Assembly (NCBI RefSeq): GCF_024508875.1
Contig: NZ_JANINU010000001.1
Location: 1-64,000 of the forward strand
Origin: Phenylobacterium sp.
GTDB taxonomy: Bacteria; Pseudomonadota; Alphaproteobacteria; Caulobacterales; Caulobacteraceae
Direction: 5' to 3'
Length of the DNA stretch: 64,000 nt
Shown here: piece after piece, positions 51,815 through 63,913 of the stretch
How positions within the stretch are numbered: position 1 is the first letter of the stretch
How the letters are laid out: each line of letters begins with the position of its first letter
Made by a program: the position numbers and the translations under genes
The notes under the pieces: model-generated
Seen by the model: the letters and a program-made list of their open reading frames with translations, nothing else
Database searches by the model: none
What the model was told of the DNA's origin: nothing

Positions 51815-54800
51815 ATGCGGTTCTCGCGCTTCTTCATCGACCGGCCCGTCTTCGCGGCGGTGATCTCGGTCATCATCATCCTGGTGGGCGCTTTCGCCTA
51901 TCCGGCGCTGCCGATCGCGCAGTATCCGGAGATCGCGCCGCCGACGATCACGGTGACCGCGACCTATCCCGGCGCCTCGGCCGAGGTGATCGCCGACACG
52001 GTGGCCACGCCGCTGGAGCAGGAGATCAACGGCGTCGAGGACATGCTCTACATGTCCTCGTCGTCAACGTCGGACGGGCTGTTGACGGTCACCCTGACCT
52101 TCAAGCTGGGCACCGATCTGAACAACGCCCAGGTGCTGGTGCAGAACCGGGTGGCCTCGGCCGAGCCCCGGCTGCCCGAGGAGGTGCGCCGCCTGGGCGT
52201 GGTGACGCGCAAGGCCTCGCCCGACCTCCTGATGGTGATCCACCTCTATTCGCCGGACGGTTCGCGCAGCCCCGACTACATCTCGAACTACGCCCTGCTG
52301 CAGGTGCGCGACCGGCTCGCGCGCCTTGAGGGGGTGGGCGACGCGCGGATCTTCGGCGCGCGCGACTATGCGATGCGGATCTGGATCGACCCCGACAAGG
52401 CGGCGGCCCACCAGCTTACCGCGGGCGAGATCGTCTCGACCCTGCGGGCCCAGAACGTGCAGGTGGCGGCCGGGGCGGTGGGCCAGGCGCCGTTCAGCGC
52501 CGCCGGCTCGGCCTTCGAGCTCAACGTCAACACGCAGGGCCGGCTCACCGACCCGGCGCAGTTCTCGAACATCGTCCTTAAGAACGACGCAGGCGGCCGC
52601 ATCGTGCGGGTCAGCGACGTGGCGCGGGTGGAGCTGGGCGCGCAGGACTATCGGGTCAACGCCTACCTCGACCGCGGCCAGAAGGCGGTGGCCATCGGCA
52701 TCAGCCAGCGCCCTGGCTCGAATGCGCTGGCGACCGCCGACAGCGTGCTGAAGACCATGCAGGAACTCGGGCCCAACTTCCCGCCCGGCCTGAAGTACAC
52801 GGTCATCTACAACCCCACCGAATACGTCGCCGAGTCGATCAAGGAGGTCCGCAAGACCCTGTTCGAGGCGGTGGTTCTGGTGGTGCTGGTGGTCATCGTC
52901 TTCCTGCAAACCTGGCGGGCGGCGATCATCCCGGTGCTGGCCATCCCGGTCTCGCTGATCGGCGCCTTCGCGGTCATGGCGGGCTTCGGCGCCTCGCTGA
53001 ACAACCTGTCGCTGTTCGGGCTGGTGCTGGCCATCGGGATCGTGGTCGACGACGCCATCGTCGTGGTCGAGAACGTCGAGCGGAACCTCGCGGCGGGCAT
53101 GAGCCCGAGAGAGGCGGCATACCGGACCATGGAGGAGGTGGGCGGCGCGCTGATCGCCATCGCCCTCGTTCTGGTGGCGGTGTTCGTGCCGACCGCGTTC
53201 ATCAGCGGCATCTCGGGCCAGTTCTACAAGCAGTTCGCCCTGACCATCGCCAGCGCGACGGTGATTTCGTGCCTGGTCTCGCTGACGCTCTCGCCGGCTA
53301 TGGCGGCACTGGTGCTGCGCCGGCATCCCGAGCACCCCGAGCCGGCCAAGGGCTGGCGGCGGCCGTTCCAGCTCTTCGGACAGAAGTTCAACGAGGTGTT
53401 CGCCGTCCTCAGCGAGCGCTACGGCCGGCTCACGGCGGTCACCGTGCGGCGCGGGGCGATCATGCTGGCCATCTACGCCGTGCTGCTGGCGGTCACGGGC
53501 TGGCGCTTCTCGGCCACGCCGACCGGCTTCATTCCGGCCCAGGACCAGGGCTACTTCATCGCGGTGGTGCAACTGCCGCCGGGCTCGTCGCTGGCGCGGA
53601 CCGACGCGGTGGTGAAGAGGGTGGTGGACACCGCCATGGCCACCAAGGGGGTGGAGCACGCCGCGGCCTTCGTCGGCCTGGACGGCACGACCTTCACCAA
53701 CGCCCCCAACGCGGGGACGATCTTCCTGCCGCTGACGCCCTTCCACGAGCGTGGCAAGGCGGGGATCAAGGCCCAGGCGGTGCTGGACGACCTGCGCGGC
53801 AAGCTGGGGCACCTCCAGGGCGCGAACGTGCTGGTGATCCAGCCGCCCCCCGTTGCGGGGATCGGCACCGGCGGCGGCTGGAAGCTGATGATCGAGGACC
53901 GGCAGGGCAAGGGCTACCGCGCGCTGGAGCAGGCCACGGTCGACATGATGATGCAGGGCAACCAGCAGCAGGAGCTGACCTCGGTCTTCACCCTGTTCAA
54001 CACCTCGACACCGAGGCTGTGGGCCGAGATCGACCGCGATAAGGCCCAGATGGCCGGCGTGCCGCCCGAGCGCGTGTTCGAGACGCTGAGCGTCTATCTC
54101 GGCTCGGCGTTCGTGAACGACTTCAACTACCTGGGTCGGACCTATCGGGTGACGGCGCAGGCGGACGCGCCGTACCGCGACGAGGCCTCGGACATCGCGC
54201 GGCTGCAGACCCGTTCCCTGTCCGGCCAGATGGTGCCGCTGGGGTCGGTAGCGACGATCCGCGACGACAGCGGGCCGTATCGGGTGGTGCGCTACAACCT
54301 TTATCCCGCGGCCGAACTGCAGGGCGACACGAAGCCCGAGTTCTCGTCGGGGCAGGCGCTGGACCGGGTCGAGGACCTGGCGAAGGCGCGGCTGCCCGAG
54401 GGCTTCGGCTACGAGTGGACCGAACTGGCCTACCAGCAGAAGACGGCGGGCAACACCGGGGCGATCGCGTTCGGCCTGGCCGTGGTGTTCGTCTTCCTGC
54501 TGCTCGCGGCGCAGTACGAGAGCGTGACCCTGCCGCTGGCGATCATCCTGATCGTGCCCATGTGCCTGCTGGCGGCGATCCTGGGCGTGAACCTGCGCGG
54601 GTTCGACAACAACATTCTGACTCAGATCGGGCTGGTGGTGCTGATCGGGCTGGCGGCCAAGAACGCCATCCTGATCGTCGAGTTCGCCAAGCAGGCGGAG
54701 GAGCGGGGGCTCAGCCGCTGGGACGCGGCGGTGGAGGCGGCGCACACCCGCCTGCGCCCGATCCTCATGACCTCGTTCGCCTTCATCCTGGGCGTGCTGC

Positions 54801-55006
54801 CCCTGGTGATCGCGAGCGGGCCGGGCGCGGAGATGCGTCAGGCGCTCGGGACCGCGGTGTTCTTCGGGATGATCGGCGTGACAGCTTTCGGCCTGTTGTT
54901 CACTCCGGCCTTCTACGTCATGTGCCGCTTCATCTCGGACCGCCTGTGGAAGCCGCAGGAGTGCGAGGCGCTGAAAGCCGAGGGCGGAGAGCAGCCGGCA
55001 GAGTAG
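51815..55006 (+). CDS. RND multidrug efflux pump (HAE1/AcrB family)
   Basis: A 1063-residue inner-membrane transporter. It begins with the usual MRFSRFFIDRPVFAAVIS, has 12 membrane helices in two halves and two large periplasmic loops, and carries the proton-relay aspartates D412 and D413 in GIVVDDAIVVVENVER. Other marks are GLAAKNAILIVEFAKQAEER in the second half and PTAFISGISGQFYKQFALTI. It exports hydrophobic drugs, solvents or detergents with the adaptor encoded 2 bp upstream. Full length with no frameshift. Confidence 0.95.
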   Translation: MRFSRFFIDRPVFAAVISVIIILVGAFAYPALPIAQYPEIAPPTITVTATYPGASAEVIADTVATPLEQEINGVEDMLYMSSSSTSDGLLTVTLTFKLGTDLNNAQVLVQNRVASAEPRLPEEVRRLGVVTRKASPDLLMVIHLYSPDGSRSPDYISNYALLQVRDRLARLEGVGDARIFGARDYAMRIWIDPDKAAAHQLTAGEIVSTLRAQNVQVAAGAVGQAPFSAAGSAFELNVNTQGRLTDPAQFSNIVLKNDAGGRIVRVSDVARVELGAQDYRVNAYLDRGQKAVAIGISQRPGSNALATADSVLKTMQELGPNFPPGLKYTVIYNPTEYVAESIKEVRKTLFEAVVLVVLVVIVFLQTWRAAIIPVLAIPVSLIGAFAVMAGFGASLNNLSLFGLVLAIGIVVDDAIVVVENVERNLAAGMSPREAAYRTMEEVGGALIAIALVLVAVFVPTAFISGISGQFYKQFALTIASATVISCLVSLTLSPAMAALVLRRHPEHPEPAKGWRRPFQLFGQKFNEVFAVLSERYGRLTAVTVRRGAIMLAIYAVLLAVTGWRFSATPTGFIPAQDQGYFIAVVQLPPGSSLARTDAVVKRVVDTAMATKGVEHAAAFVGLDGTTFTNAPNAGTIFLPLTPFHERGKAGIKAQAVLDDLRGKLGHLQGANVLVIQPPPVAGIGTGGGWKLMIEDRQGKGYRALEQATVDMMMQGNQQQELTSVFTLFNTSTPRLWAEIDRDKAQMAGVPPERVFETLSVYLGSAFVNDFNYLGRTYRVTAQADAPYRDEASDIARLQTRSLSGQMVPLGSVATIRDDSGPYRVVRYNLYPAAELQGDTKPEFSSGQALDRVEDLAKARLPEGFGYEWTELAYQQKTAGNTGAIAFGLAVVFVFLLLAAQYESVTLPLAIILIVPMCLLAAILGVNLRGFDNNILTQIGLVVLIGLAAKNAILIVEFAKQAEERGLSRWDAAVEAAHTRLRPILMTSFAFILGVLPLVIASGPGAEMRQALGTAVFFGMIGVTAFGLLFTPAFYVMCRFISDRLWKPQECEALKAEGGEQPAE

Positions 55007-55009
55007 GCG

Positions 55010-55942
55010 TCAAGCCTCGGCCAGGTTCTCTACGCGGGTCAGCCAGTAGTCGGCGTCGTAGCTCGGGTCACCGGTCAGGTAGCGCCAGAGCTTCACGCGG
55101 TTGAGCAGTTCGAGGCGGCCGGTGTCGTCCTCGAACCAGGGCTCGGGCGTCATCAGGATCTGCTCGACGCTGCGCGGCTGGGGCCCCTTGAGGTAGAAGA
55201 TCGGCCGCTGGCCGGCCGGGCTTTCCAGGGTGGAGACGTCGAACATCCGCACCTGGGATCGGCTGGGGTTCATGCGGATCTTGAACATCGTCCGCGTGCG
55301 GTCCGAAAGGTTCACGCCGCCGCCGTGCCAGACGCCCGAGTGGAGGAAGAGCAACGTCCCGGCCTCGCAGACCATGTGCTGCTGGCCGCGGATGTTCTGG
55401 TAGCGGCCGAGCGCCGCCTCGCTGACCTTGCGCAGGTGGGTCCCTGGGACGAAGCGCGTGCCGCCCATCTCCCGCGTCACCGCGTGCGGGTAGTACATGA
55501 TCTGCACGTCGAAGGCCTGGCGTGGGTCGATCGTCGAGTCCTGGTGCGTGTGCTGGCTGACGTTCTCTCCGCCGCCGGCCTCGTGGTAGGCGGGCGGGAA
55601 GGTCACGTGCAGGAAGTGGTGATCGAAGGTGGGGTCTTCACCCACTAGGCTGCGGATCGCGCCCGCCACCACCGGCAGCTCCAGCAGCCGCGCCAGCGCC
55701 GAGCCCTGGGGATAGGTCCGGGCGAGCGGGGTTCCCGCGCCGACTTCGGGAATGCCGGCCTGCGCGAGCAACTGACCGTAGGCCGCGCGCAGCTTGCGGC
55801 CCGGCTGCGGCTGGGCGATCTCGCCCACCTCGGCGAGGAACTGGGCGTTGATCTCGTCGGGCACGACCGCGTCCATCCGCAGGAAGCCGCGGGCGGCGAA
55901 GCGGGCCATGTCGTGCGCATCGAGCAGGGGCAGGTCGCTCAC
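55010..55942 (-). CDS. Phytanoyl-CoA dioxygenase (PhyH)-like Fe(II)/2OG oxygenase
   Basis: A 310-residue PhyH-family enzyme. The facial-triad H-x-D is in QHTHQDSTIDP, the distal histidine in LFLHSGVWHGGGVNLS and the 2-oxoglutarate-binding arginine in DRTRTMFKIR. Typical flanks are YYPHAVTREMGGTRFVPGTH. PhyH relatives hydroxylate lipids, quorum signals or secondary metabolites; the substrate is not evident. The GTG start overlaps the stop of the small upstream gene (GTGA), so the two are translationally coupled. Confidence 0.87.
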   Translation of the reverse strand: MSDLPLLDAHDMARFAARGFLRMDAVVPDEINAQFLAEVGEIAQPQPGRKLRAAYGQLLAQAGIPEVGAGTPLARTYPQGSALARLLELPVVAGAIRSLVGEDPTFDHHFLHVTFPPAYHEAGGGENVSQHTHQDSTIDPRQAFDVQIMYYPHAVTREMGGTRFVPGTHLRKVSEAALGRYQNIRGQQHMVCEAGTLLFLHSGVWHGGGVNLSDRTRTMFKIRMNPSRSQVRMFDVSTLESPAGQRPIFYLKGPQPRSVEQILMTPEPWFEDDTGRLELLNRVKLWRYLTGDPSYDADYWLTRVENLAEA

Positions 55943-56214
55943 GGGTTCACCTCCACGAGCTGTTCGAACCAGAATTCGTATTTCAGGTAGCTGACGTCGA
56001 ATTCGGACCCGCGCGAATGCGGCAGGAGCTGCGAGGCCTGGAACAGCCGCCAGCCGTCCTTCAGCGCGTCGAGGCCGGTGCGGTAGGGCGGCTCCTCGGC
56101 GTCGCCGGCCATGTGCCGCGTCTCGCCCGTGCCGTCGTAGCGGCTCCAGCCCACCACGGCGGAATCCAGCGCCGAATTGGACGTGTAGAGCACCAGCACC
56201 TTCTGCCGCCGCAT
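55939..56214 (-). CDS. Small protein coupled to the PhyH oxygenase
   Basis: A 91-residue protein: a short N-terminal strand (MRRQKVLVLYTSNSALDSAV), a polar middle with DGTGETRHMAGDAEE, and a C-terminal segment rich in aromatics (DALKDGWRLFQASQLLPHSR, then YLKYEFWFEQLV). No signal peptide or membrane helix. I do not recognise a family. Its stop overlaps the start of the oxygenase, so it may be a subunit, chaperone or substrate-delivery protein. The ATG at 56214 follows GGGGAGCGGG. Confidence 0.7.
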   Translation of the reverse strand: MRRQKVLVLYTSNSALDSAVVGWSRYDGTGETRHMAGDAEEPPYRTGLDALKDGWRLFQASQLLPHSRGSEFDVSYLKYEFWFEQLVEVNP

Positions 56215-56339
56215 CCCGCTCCCCGTGTTTTTCTTTGAGGTTGGCACGAAGAGCCGGCCCGCGGAAAGGCCCGCCGCGCCTTGACCGACGCAGGGGCGCC
56301 CTAGAGAACTCACGCGCAAACAAGCGGAGGACTTTCAGG

Positions 56340-57119
56340 ATGGCGTTCAAACCCTTCGACCTGACCGGCAAGGTCGCACTGGTGACCGGCGGCAACGGCG
56401 GGATCGGCCTGGGCATGGCCGAAGGGCTGGCGGCCGCGGGCGCCAAGGTCGCGATCTGGGGGCAGAATCCGGAGAAGAACGCCAAGGCCGAGGCGGCGCT
56501 GAAGGCCTACGGCGGCGAGGTGCTGGCCCAGAAGGTGGACGTGGCGGACGAGGCGGCGATCGTGGCCGCGGTCGCCGAGGTGATCGCCAAGCTGGGTCGC
56601 CTGGACTTCGTGGCCGCCAACGCCGGCATCGGCGGCGGCGCGCCGTTCGACCAGATGACCACCGAGAAGTGGCGCCGCGTCACAACGGTCAACCTGGACG
56701 CCGTGTTCTGGACCTTCCGCGAGGCGGCCAAGCACATGCTGGAGCGCGCGAACAATGGCGATCTGGGCGGCTCGCTGGTGGTGACGTCGTCCACCTCGGC
56801 CATCCACGGCGCGCCGCGGAACCAGGCCTACGCCTCGACCAAGGGTGCGGTGCTGTCGATGGTGCGCGGCTTGGCGGTCGAGTACGCGCGCTACGGCATC
56901 CGGGCCAACTCGATCCTGCCGGGCTGGATCGCCACCGACATGACCTCGGGCCTGCAAAGCAGCGACAAGTTCAACGAGAAGGCCATCGGCCGCGTGCCCA
57001 TGCGCCGCTGGGGCGAGGGCGAGGACTTCGCCGGCATCGCGGTCTATCTGGCGTCGGACGCCTCGCGCTTCCACACCGGCGACAGCTTCGTCATCGACGG
57101 CGGCTACACCATTTTCTGA
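56340..57119 (+). CDS. Short-chain dehydrogenase/reductase
   Basis: A 259-residue SDR: cofactor site [34 protein letters not shown], catalytic serine and Y-x-x-x-K in [20 protein letters not shown], and the [11 protein letters not shown] lid. The residues after the second strand ([12 protein letters not shown]) are compatible with NAD(H) or NADP(H). The ATG follows GGAGGACTTTC. The enoyl-CoA hydratase gene begins 10 bp after the stop, so the two likely catalyse consecutive steps in degradation of an acyl-CoA, such as a beta-oxidation-like hydratase and hydroxyacyl dehydrogenase pair. Confidence 0.88.
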   Translation: MAFKPFDLTGKVALVTGGNGGIGLGMAEGLAAAGAKVAIWGQNPEKNAKAEAALKAYGGEVLAQKVDVADEAAIVAAVAEVIAKLGRLDFVAANAGIGGGAPFDQMTTEKWRRVTTVNLDAVFWTFREAAKHMLERANNGDLGGSLVVTSSTSAIHGAPRNQAYASTKGAVLSMVRGLAVEYARYGIRANSILPGWIATDMTSGLQSSDKFNEKAIGRVPMRRWGEGEDFAGIAVYLASDASRFHTGDSFVIDGGYTIF

Positions 57120-57129
57120 GGACCGAGCC

Positions 57130-57924
57130 ATGGCCGACCGCTACGCGCAGTACCAGAGACTGAAGTTCGAGCGGCCGGCCGACGGCGTGCTCAGGATCGT
57201 CATGAGCAACCCAGGCAAGCTCAACGCCACCGACCAGCAGATGCACTGGGAGCTGGCCGAGATCTGGCGGACCCTCGACGACGATCCGGACGTCCGCTGC
57301 GCCATCCTGACGGGGGAGGGGAACGCCTTCTCGGCCGGGGGCGACTTCGAGATGATCCAGAAGATCGTCGACGACTTCGAGATGCGGGTCCGCATTTTCA
57401 AAGAGGCCCGCGACATCGTCTACAACGTCATCAACTGCTCCAAGCCCGTGGTTAGCGCCATGCGCGGCCCGGCGGTGGGAGCGGGGCTGGTCTGCGGCCT
57501 GCTGGCCGACGTCTCGATCGTGACGCCCGACGCCAAGATCATCGACGGCCACACGCGGCTGGGCGTGGCGGCGGGGGACCACGCGGCGATCGTCTGGCCG
57601 CTGCTGTGCGGCATGGCCAAGGCGAAGTACTACCTGTTGACGTGCGACCCACTGAACGGCGCGGAAGCCGAGCGGATCGGGCTGGTCTCCTTGTGCGTGC
57701 CGGACGACGAACTGGACGCCAGGGCGCTGGCGGTGGCGACCAAGCTAGCGAGCGGCGCGCAGCAGGCGATCCGCTGGACGAAACTCTCGCTCAACAACTG
57801 GCTGCGGTCCGCCGGCCCGGCCTTCGACGCCTCGGCGGCGCTGGAGATGCTGGGCTTCACGGGGCCCGAGGCGCGGGAAGGCCTCCTCTCGCACCAGGAG
57901 AAGCGCAAGCCGAAGTTCGTTTGA
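57130..57924 (+). CDS. Enoyl-CoA hydratase/isomerase family protein
   Basis: A 264-residue crotonase-fold protein. The oxyanion holes are [10 protein letters not shown] and [10 protein letters not shown], and the CoA-binding segment is KPVVSAMRG. At positions where classic hydratases have two catalytic glutamates the sequence has [20 protein letters not shown], so the usual second glutamate appears replaced by aspartate or histidine. It may therefore be an isomerase, hydrolase or decarboxylase rather than a classic hydratase. It is in an operon with the SDR. Confidence 0.88.
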   Translation: MADRYAQYQRLKFERPADGVLRIVMSNPGKLNATDQQMHWELAEIWRTLDDDPDVRCAILTGEGNAFSAGGDFEMIQKIVDDFEMRVRIFKEARDIVYNVINCSKPVVSAMRGPAVGAGLVCGLLADVSIVTPDAKIIDGHTRLGVAAGDHAAIVWPLLCGMAKAKYYLLTCDPLNGAEAERIGLVSLCVPDDELDARALAVATKLASGAQQAIRWTKLSLNNWLRSAGPAFDASAALEMLGFTGPEAREGLLSHQEKRKPKFV

Positions 57925-57996
57925 CGTGAGAGCGCGTCTCGGGGCTTGACGTTGGGATTTACAGCGTAAATATAAAGGGCGCCATCGGAGGCCGCT

Positions 57997-58434
57997 ATGC
58001 TCGATCTCGTCCTCGCCATCGCCCACCACATCCTGGTCTTCGGCCTTTTCGGCATCCTGTTCGCCGAGCTGATGCTGGTGCGGCCGGGGATCGACCTGCC
58101 GACGATCCAGCGGGTGGGGCGGATCGACCTGGCCTACGGCGCCCTGGCTGGCCTGATCATCGTGGTAGGGTTCGCCCGGGCCGGCATGGCGGCGAAGGGC
58201 TGGGACTACTACGCCCACAACGGCTTCTTCTGGGCGAAGATCGGGGTGTTCCTGCTGGTGGGCCTGCTGTCGGTCCCGCCGACCATCGCCCTCATCCGCT
58301 GGCGCCGCAGCGGCGTTGCGCCCACCGACCAGCAGGTGAAGGGCGTTCGCCGCTTCATCCATTATGAGGCCGCGCTCTTCGCGCTGCTGCCCGCCTTCGC
58401 CGCAGCCATGGCGCGCGGCTACGGCCAGTTCTAG
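57997..58434 (+). CDS. DUF2214 family membrane protein
   Basis: A 145-residue protein with four membrane helices (LAIAHHILVFGLFGILFAEL, YGALAGLIIVVGFARAGM, FFWAKIGVFLLVGLLSVPPT and HYEAALFALLPAFAAAMARG). The histidines at HH in helix 1 and Y-Y-x-H in the loop are family-conserved and might coordinate heme or metal; this is inferred. It lies 72 bp downstream of the enoyl-CoA hydratase gene. The function of DUF2214 proteins is unknown to me. Confidence 0.85.
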   Translation: MLDLVLAIAHHILVFGLFGILFAELMLVRPGIDLPTIQRVGRIDLAYGALAGLIIVVGFARAGMAAKGWDYYAHNGFFWAKIGVFLLVGLLSVPPTIALIRWRRSGVAPTDQQVKGVRRFIHYEAALFALLPAFAAAMARGYGQF

Positions 58435-58531
58435 CGGGGCGCGTTCTCCGTCTTGGAAATTTAACACCCGCGTCAGAAACACGTCGCGGAACTGGCCCAC
58501 AGCCACGCCCCAACGAAACGAGGGGTGTGGC

Positions 58532-60937
<2,406 letters not shown>

Positions 60938-61053
60938 CGCCGACGACGGCCGGCGGAGACGCCAAACTCGTCGCGGCTTGAGGCCGAGCGCGGCGGGTTT
61001 GGAATTTCAGCGTTATCGCGGCACAGTGCCCAGGCACTGAGGGATTGCAGGCG

Positions 61054-62430
61054 GTGGCTGAAGATCGGAGTCCGGATCGCCCGCCGGCCGACGCTGGGGA
61101 GAACCTGTTCGGCTCGCTGCTTGAGACCACCGGGATCATGGCCGGTGTTCTCGAGCTCCGGGGTGATGATTTCGCCTATGTGATGGCCAATCGGAATCTC
61201 GCGGGTGTGTTCGGTCTGACGCCGGCCGACATCGCGGGGAAGACGGGCCGAGAACTTGGCCTGAGCGAGGCCGATCTGCATGAAGGGATGCAGATCCTGC
61301 GCGCCACGCTCGCCAGCGGCGAAATCAGCCACGTCGAGCATCCGCGCACGATCGCCGGCGAGCGCGCCTGGTTCTATGTCACGATGGCGCCGGTCGCCGG
61401 CCGACAGCGGATCTCGTTCGCCTCCGTGGACATCACCGCGCGGAAAGCGGCGGAGCTGGAGGCCGAGCGCCAAAGGACGCGCCTGGCGATGGCCCTGGAG
61501 GCCACCGCCCTTGGCCTCTGGGAATATAATCTGAAGACGCTGGACGCGGAGTGGGACGACCGCACCCTCAGCTTCTTTGGCCTGTCGCCAGGCGAGAAGC
61601 CGAGCTTCAAACTCTATCGGCAGCGCCTGCACCCCGACGACCGAGACCGGACAATCAAGGCCTACGACGAGGCTATCGACGGCGCCAATGGCGGCAGGTT
61701 CCTCATCGAGCACCGGATCGTGGGGGCGGACGGCGCGGTTCGCTGGCTCCGCAACACGGGGCGCGTCGTGTTCGACGACGACGTGGCGATCCGGATGTTG
61801 GGAACAGCGCTGGACATCACCCCGGAGGTCGAAGCCCAGGATCGCCAGAAGCTCCTGATGGCCGAGTTGAACCACCGGGTGAAGAACAACCTCGCCACCG
61901 TCCAATCGATCGCCGTGCAGACGGCGCGACGGTCGCGCGACATGGACGACTTCCTCGACAAGTTCGAAGGCCGCCTCGGGGCGCTGGCGCGGACGCATGA
62001 CGTGCTGACCCAGAACGCCTGGACGCAGGCCGGGCTTGGGGCGCTGATCCGGCGCGAACTGGCGAGCTTCGCCGACCGCGTGCGGATTTCAGGACCGCCG
62101 GTGGAGCTGCCGGCGCCCCAGGCGCTCGCCTTGGGCCTCATCACCCACGAACTGGCGACCAACGCAGCGAAGTACGGCGCCTTCCGCGGCGAAGGCGCCG
62201 TCTCCGTCACTTGGACGGAGCCCGAGCCGGGGGTGGTGCGGCTGGTCTGGGAGGAAGCCGGCGCGGGCGCCACCGAACCCGGCGAGACCGAGGGCTTTGG
62301 CATGAAGCTGATCCGCCGACTCACCGCGGGCGACCTGCGTGGCTCTCACAAGGTCGAATATCTTGCGAGCGGCCTGCGGGTGGAGATCGTGTTCCCCGTC
62401 GAACGCGCGACCGGTCCCCTCAGCCCCTAA
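61054..62430 (+). CDS. PAS-PAS HWE-family sensor histidine kinase, divergent W-E box
   Basis: A 458-residue soluble kinase with two PAS domains (about residues 17-130 and 145-257). The phospho-acceptor is H274 in MAELNHRVKNNLATVQ, and HELATNAAKYGAF marks the ATP domain. Where the other four HWE kinases here have W-R-E-x-x-G-P-P, this one has LVWEEAGAGATEPG and ends GFGMKLIRRL, so it is the most divergent member. The GTG at 61054 lies 10 bp after GAGGG; a TTG 9 bp earlier is possible but too close to that site. No neighbouring response regulator. Confidence 0.88.
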   Translation: MAEDRSPDRPPADAGENLFGSLLETTGIMAGVLELRGDDFAYVMANRNLAGVFGLTPADIAGKTGRELGLSEADLHEGMQILRATLASGEISHVEHPRTIAGERAWFYVTMAPVAGRQRISFASVDITARKAAELEAERQRTRLAMALEATALGLWEYNLKTLDAEWDDRTLSFFGLSPGEKPSFKLYRQRLHPDDRDRTIKAYDEAIDGANGGRFLIEHRIVGADGAVRWLRNTGRVVFDDDVAIRMLGTALDITPEVEAQDRQKLLMAELNHRVKNNLATVQSIAVQTARRSRDMDDFLDKFEGRLGALARTHDVLTQNAWTQAGLGALIRRELASFADRVRISGPPVELPAPQALALGLITHELATNAAKYGAFRGEGAVSVTWTEPEPGVVRLVWEEAGAGATEPGETEGFGMKLIRRLTAGDLRGSHKVEYLASGLRVEIVFPVERATGPLSP

Positions 62431-62443
62431 GGCCAAGCAGGCG

Positions 62444-63286
62444 TCAGTCGGTGAAGACCACGGTCTTGCGTCCGTTCAGGAGCACGCGGTCTTCGATGTG
62501 CCAACGGACGGCGCGGGCCAGTACGCGGCGCTCGATGTCGCGCCCCTTGCGGATCAGGTTGGCGGGGGTGTCGCGGTGGCTGATGCGCTCGACGTCCTGC
62601 TCGATGATCGGGCCCTCGTCGAGGTCGGCGGTGACGTAGTGGGCCGTGGCGCCGATCACCTTCACGCCCCGGGCATGCGCCTGGTGGTAGGGCCGCGCGC
62701 CCTTGAAGCTCGGCAGGAACGAGTGGTGGATGTTGATCGCCCGCCCGGCGAGCGCCCGGCACAGGTCGTCGGACAGCACCTGCATGTAGCGCGCGAGCAC
62801 GACCAGCTCGGTCCCGGTCTCCTGGATGAGTTTCCAGAGCTGGGCTTCCTGCTGGGGCTTGGTCTCGGCGGTGACCGGCAGGTGACGGAAAGCGATGCCC
62901 TGCAGGTCGGTGTGCGGGTAGGTGGAGGCCGGATGGTTCGAGACCACCGCACTGATGTCCATCGGCAGCTCGCCCTGCCGCCAGCGCCAGATCAGGTCGG
63001 CCAGGCAGTGGTCCTGCTGCGAGGCCAGGATCATTACCTTACGGCGTTCCTTGCGGTCCCGCAGGGCCCAGGTCATGGCGTACTCGGCGGCGAGTGGCTC
63101 GAACGTCTCGCGCCAGGCGTCGGCGCCGGCATCGCCCGGATCGAACACCACCCGCATGAAGAAGCGGCCGGTCTCCTGGTCGTCGTACTGCTGCGCGTCG
63201 AGGATGTTGGCGCCGCGCTCGAAGAGCAGGGCCGAGACGCGCGCCACAATGCCGGGGCGGTCGTCGCAGGAAAGGGTGAGGATCAT
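62444..63286 (-). CDS. purU: Formyltetrahydrofolate deformylase PurU
   Basis: A 280-residue enzyme hydrolysing 10-formyl-tetrahydrofolate to formate and tetrahydrofolate, which balances the one-carbon pool and supplies formate for PurT. An ACT-like regulatory domain ([20 protein letters not shown], residues 1-75) precedes the formyltransferase domain, with the substrate loop [13 protein letters not shown] and catalytic residues in [20 protein letters not shown] (Asn, His) and [15 protein letters not shown] (Asp). The start codon lies at the first ACT strand. It is monocistronic and convergent with the HWE kinase. Confidence 0.94.
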   Translation of the reverse strand: MILTLSCDDRPGIVARVSALLFERGANILDAQQYDDQETGRFFMRVVFDPGDAGADAWRETFEPLAAEYAMTWALRDRKERRKVMILASQQDHCLADLIWRWRQGELPMDISAVVSNHPASTYPHTDLQGIAFRHLPVTAETKPQQEAQLWKLIQETGTELVVLARYMQVLSDDLCRALAGRAINIHHSFLPSFKGARPYHQAHARGVKVIGATAHYVTADLDEGPIIEQDVERISHRDTPANLIRKGRDIERRVLARAVRWHIEDRVLLNGRKTVVFTD

Positions 63287-63357
63287 CGCGGGCTGGGCTT
63301 GGCGCGGCGAGGCTGTAAGGTCAAGTTTCCGTCGGGGGACGCTCAGGAGCTCAAGTC

Positions 63358-63906
63358 ATGCGAGCCACAACCTATCTGGCCATCGGCGCGATCCTGGCGC
63401 CCGCGCCGGCCTACATTCCCAGTGTGGCGAGCGCCCAGTCGCGCAGCCCCGCGGACGCCTGCAGCCGGGAGATCACCTACGAGGTGCAGGACCGATATCC
63501 GCAGGCGCGCGGTGTGCGCTTCACCTCGACGAACGTCAGCGACAGCGGGCGCAACGAGGCGCGGGTCACCGGCAAGGGCGAGTTCGACGATCGCAACGGC
63601 GGAGAGTCCCGCTTCAGCTTCGGGTGCACCTATAGCTATCGGTCCGGCCACGCGTACGACCTCGACGTCAGCGAGGTCTCGCACAAGAGCAAGGACAATA
63701 CCGCTGCGATCGCCGGCCTGGTCCTGGGGGCCATTGTGGTCGGCGCGCTGGTCGCGGGCTCCAAGGACAAGGATCGCGACGACGACTGGAACCGGCACGA
63801 GGTCTGGAGCCCGGCCGACGGCGTTCGCTGTGTCGCCCGCGAACGCGCCTGCTACAAGAACGGGCGCTACTCTGAAAAGTGGACCCGGCGGATCTTCTAC
63901 CGCTAG
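63358..63906 (+). CDS. Secreted protein with glycine-zipper-like helix
   Basis: A 182-residue exported protein: signal peptide to about residue 26 (IPSVASAQ), a beta-rich part (EITYEVQDRYPQARGVRFTS), and a hydrophobic helix near residue 125 (IAGLVLGAIVVGALVAGS). The C-terminal domain carries two cysteines (VRCVARERACYKNGRYSEKW). It may be anchored in the outer or inner membrane through the central helix. I do not recognise a family. A promoter of its own is likely, as the upstream gene is divergent. Confidence 0.72.
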   Translation: MRATTYLAIGAILAPAPAYIPSVASAQSRSPADACSREITYEVQDRYPQARGVRFTSTNVSDSGRNEARVTGKGEFDDRNGGESRFSFGCTYSYRSGHAYDLDVSEVSHKSKDNTAAIAGLVLGAIVVGALVAGSKDKDRDDDWNRHEVWSPADGVRCVARERACYKNGRYSEKWTRRIFYR

Positions 63907-63913
63907 GTCGCCG

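Noticed and set aside
52064-54745. An 893-codon open frame on the minus strand
   Set aside because: It is exactly opposite the RND pump gene. High GC removes stop codons from the opposite frame; the predicted protein is Arg/His/Gln-rich with no domain, unlike the pump on the other strand.
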